Source: CAYVVD01 sp964454975
GTDB lineage: Bacteria > Bacteroidota > Ignavibacteria > Kapaibacteriales > UBA2268
Reading direction: 5' to 3'
DNA: 64,000 bases
Assembly (NCBI GenBank): GCA_964454975.1
Contig: CAYVVD010000003.1
Location: forward strand, 1 to 64,000
Shown here: piece by piece, positions 62,968-64,000 of the stretch
Position numbering within the stretch: position 1 is the stretch's first letter
Layout of the letters: every line of letters begins with the position of its first letter
Program-made: the position numbers and the translations under genes
Notes under the pieces: model-generated
Databases searched by the model: none
What the model saw: the letters and a program-made list of their open reading frames with translations, nothing else
What the model was told of the DNA's origin: nothing

Positions 62968-62985
62968 AATTATTACGGAACCGTA

Positions 62986-63882
62986 ATGGCAACCTTAAGA
63001 GAAATAAAAAGAAGAATAACAGGTGTTAGAAGTACATCTAAAATTACGCAGGCAATGAAAATGGTATCTGCTGCCAAACTTAGGCGTGCGCAAGATGCCA
63101 TTTGGTCTGCAAGGCCATACGTATCAAAGCTTGAAGAAGTGATTTCAAACCTGGTTGCCTCAGTTGGTGAGAACTACTCAAACCCGGTTATCAGACAGAC
63201 AAGCGATGTCAAATCCATTGGTATAATTGTAGTTGGTTCTGACCGGGGACTTTGTGGTTCTTTCAATGCAAATCTTTTCCGGACAGTTGCTAATTATGCA
63301 GGGAATGACATCCCGAAAGATTTTCCAGGTGCTTCTGTAACTTTTATCCCAGTTGGAAAGCGTTCCTGCCAGTATTTCAGGAAGCATGAAAACTTCAACA
63401 TCATTAAGCAATTCCCGGATGTTTTTAATGAACTCAGGTTTAAAACAGCGCAAGATATTATTACACCCTTTAAATATGGATTTATTGAAGGAAAATTTGA
63501 CAGGGTTGAAATTTGGTTTAACGAATTTATTAATATACTTAAACAAGTTCCGAAGAAGGTAACAGTCCTCCCTATTGAGGCTAAATCCCGGGAAAATGTT
63601 GAAGAAGAGAAAAAGATTAATGTTGATTACATATACGAACCCGGACAGCCGGAAATACTTGATGTCTTGTTACCTAAACTGATAGACATCCAGGTTTGGC
63701 GTTCATTGCTCGAATCAAGTGCAGCAGAACAAGCTGCAAGAATGATGGCTATGGACAATGCTACTAACAACGCCAAAGAATTGATACGTCATCTCGAAAT
63801 AGTTTATAACCGTGAACGCCAGGCAGCAATCACAAAAGAGATGCTTGAAATTGTTTCCGGTGCCGACGCATTAACTAAATAA
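62986..63882 (+). CDS. atpG: ATP synthase F1 subunit gamma
   Basis: 298 residues. The rotating shaft: N-terminal coiled-coil start MATLREIKRRITGVRSTSKI with KMVSAAKLRRAQ, the Rossmann-like middle GSDRGLCGSFNANL and the C-terminal helix SEQxAARMMAMDNATNNA-type signature (AARMMAMDNATNNA). atpD and atpC do not follow; a terminator does, so the beta and epsilon genes must be elsewhere. Confidence 0.96.
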   Translation: MATLREIKRRITGVRSTSKITQAMKMVSAAKLRRAQDAIWSARPYVSKLEEVISNLVASVGENYSNPVIRQTSDVKSIGIIVVGSDRGLCGSFNANLFRTVANYAGNDIPKDFPGASVTFIPVGKRSCQYFRKHENFNIIKQFPDVFNELRFKTAQDIITPFKYGFIEGKFDRVEIWFNEFINILKQVPKKVTVLPIEAKSRENVEEEKKINVDYIYEPGQPEILDVLLPKLIDIQVWRSLLESSAAEQAARMMAMDNATNNAKELIRHLEIVYNRERQAAITKEMLEIVSGADALTK

Positions 63883-63907
63883 ATTTTCTTCCCCGAACAT
63901 TATTAAG

Positions 63908-63938
63908 GCCTATCGGATATTTCCGGCAGGCTTTTTTT
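63908..63938 (+). terminator. Rho-independent terminator of the ATP synthase operon
   Basis: A GCCT-CGGA/TCCG-AGGC stem with a small internal loop is followed by seven Ts. An overlapping 9-bp inverted repeat (CGGCAGGCT / AGCCTGCCG, 63924-63949) could serve the opposite strand. Confidence 0.85.
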
Positions 63939-64000
63939 ATAGCCTGCCGATTAAAAGGTCATTATATAATTCCTGTACCTTCTTAGCATGTAGCTTAATA
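63937..64000 (-). CDS. Possible C-terminus of a minus-strand gene (partial)
   Basis: On the minus strand an open frame enters at the window edge and ends at TAA (63939-63937), reading IKLHAKKVQELYNDLLIGRL. The 20 codons have a plausible helical, charged composition and the gene would converge on the operon terminator. Too short to identify. Confidence 0.3.
   Translation of the reverse strand, partial: IKLHAKKVQELYNDLLIGRL

Overview
The window looks like a metagenome-assembled chromosome segment from the Bacteroidota/Chlorobiota (FCB) group, most likely an Ignavibacteria- or Kapabacteria-like lineage; that placement is inference. The signs are several large secreted proteins ending in type IX secretion (T9SS)-like C-terminal sorting domains, BshA (bacillithiol synthesis), LPS genes (an LptA/OstA-like protein and hldD), promoters of the Bacteroidota type (TTTG, about 20 bases, TAnnTTTG), and an ATP synthase operon with no beta or epsilon gene beside it. 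A 10-N scaffold gap interrupts hprK.

Region 1-5.2 kb is an accessory defence region. A type IIG-like restriction-modification gene runs off the left edge. Next comes a 137-bp integron attC-like palindrome, then a two-gene Gabija system (gajB, gajA), then a decayed tyrosine recombinase pointing the opposite way. The ends of the Gabija pair carry complementary 11-base cores (TGTTGGCGGTA / TACCGCCAACA), as the ends of an integron cassette should. This is the most interesting structure in the window.

Region 5.2-20.9 kb is mostly housekeeping: a Schlafen/AlbA_2 protein, a secreted BNR-repeat protein, def, murD-ftsW, two bPH2 membrane proteins, accD, an outer-membrane barrel, hpf, hprK, dsbD, panC, an IMPACT/YigZ protein and bshA. 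Dispersed hairpin repeats lie between dsbD and panC and between panC and yigZ, with a 50-bp palindrome beside the latter.

Region 21-36 kb holds two divergent giant IgGFc-binding/choice-of-anchor-D proteins on either side of a PAP2-rsmA-HIT operon and an outer-membrane protein, followed by an LptA-like gene and a TPR sensor kinase. Region 36.5-46.8 kb has a receiver-histidine kinase, an aldehyde dehydrogenase, TonB, an Rrf2 regulator divergent from a ferredoxin protein, an M32 carboxypeptidase, a MarR-like regulator, a SAM hydrolase, a PLP decarboxylase and a CPBP protease.

Region 46.9-56.3 kb is a run of plus-strand genes: a giant lamin-tail protein, a family 4 uracil-DNA glycosylase, a PD40 protein, ddl, a PfkB kinase and a CBM9-like secreted protein. 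At 56.3-57.2 kb sits a decaying MntA/HepT toxin-antitoxin pair whose toxin has an in-frame TGA. Region 57.4-63.9 kb is the ATP synthase operon atpZ-I-B-E-F-H-A-G, with hldD inserted between atpA and atpG, a strong promoter at the front, a 9-bp hairpin after atpE and a terminator at the end. I see no tRNA, rRNA, CRISPR array or intact insertion sequence. No gene-free stretch exceeds 300 bases.
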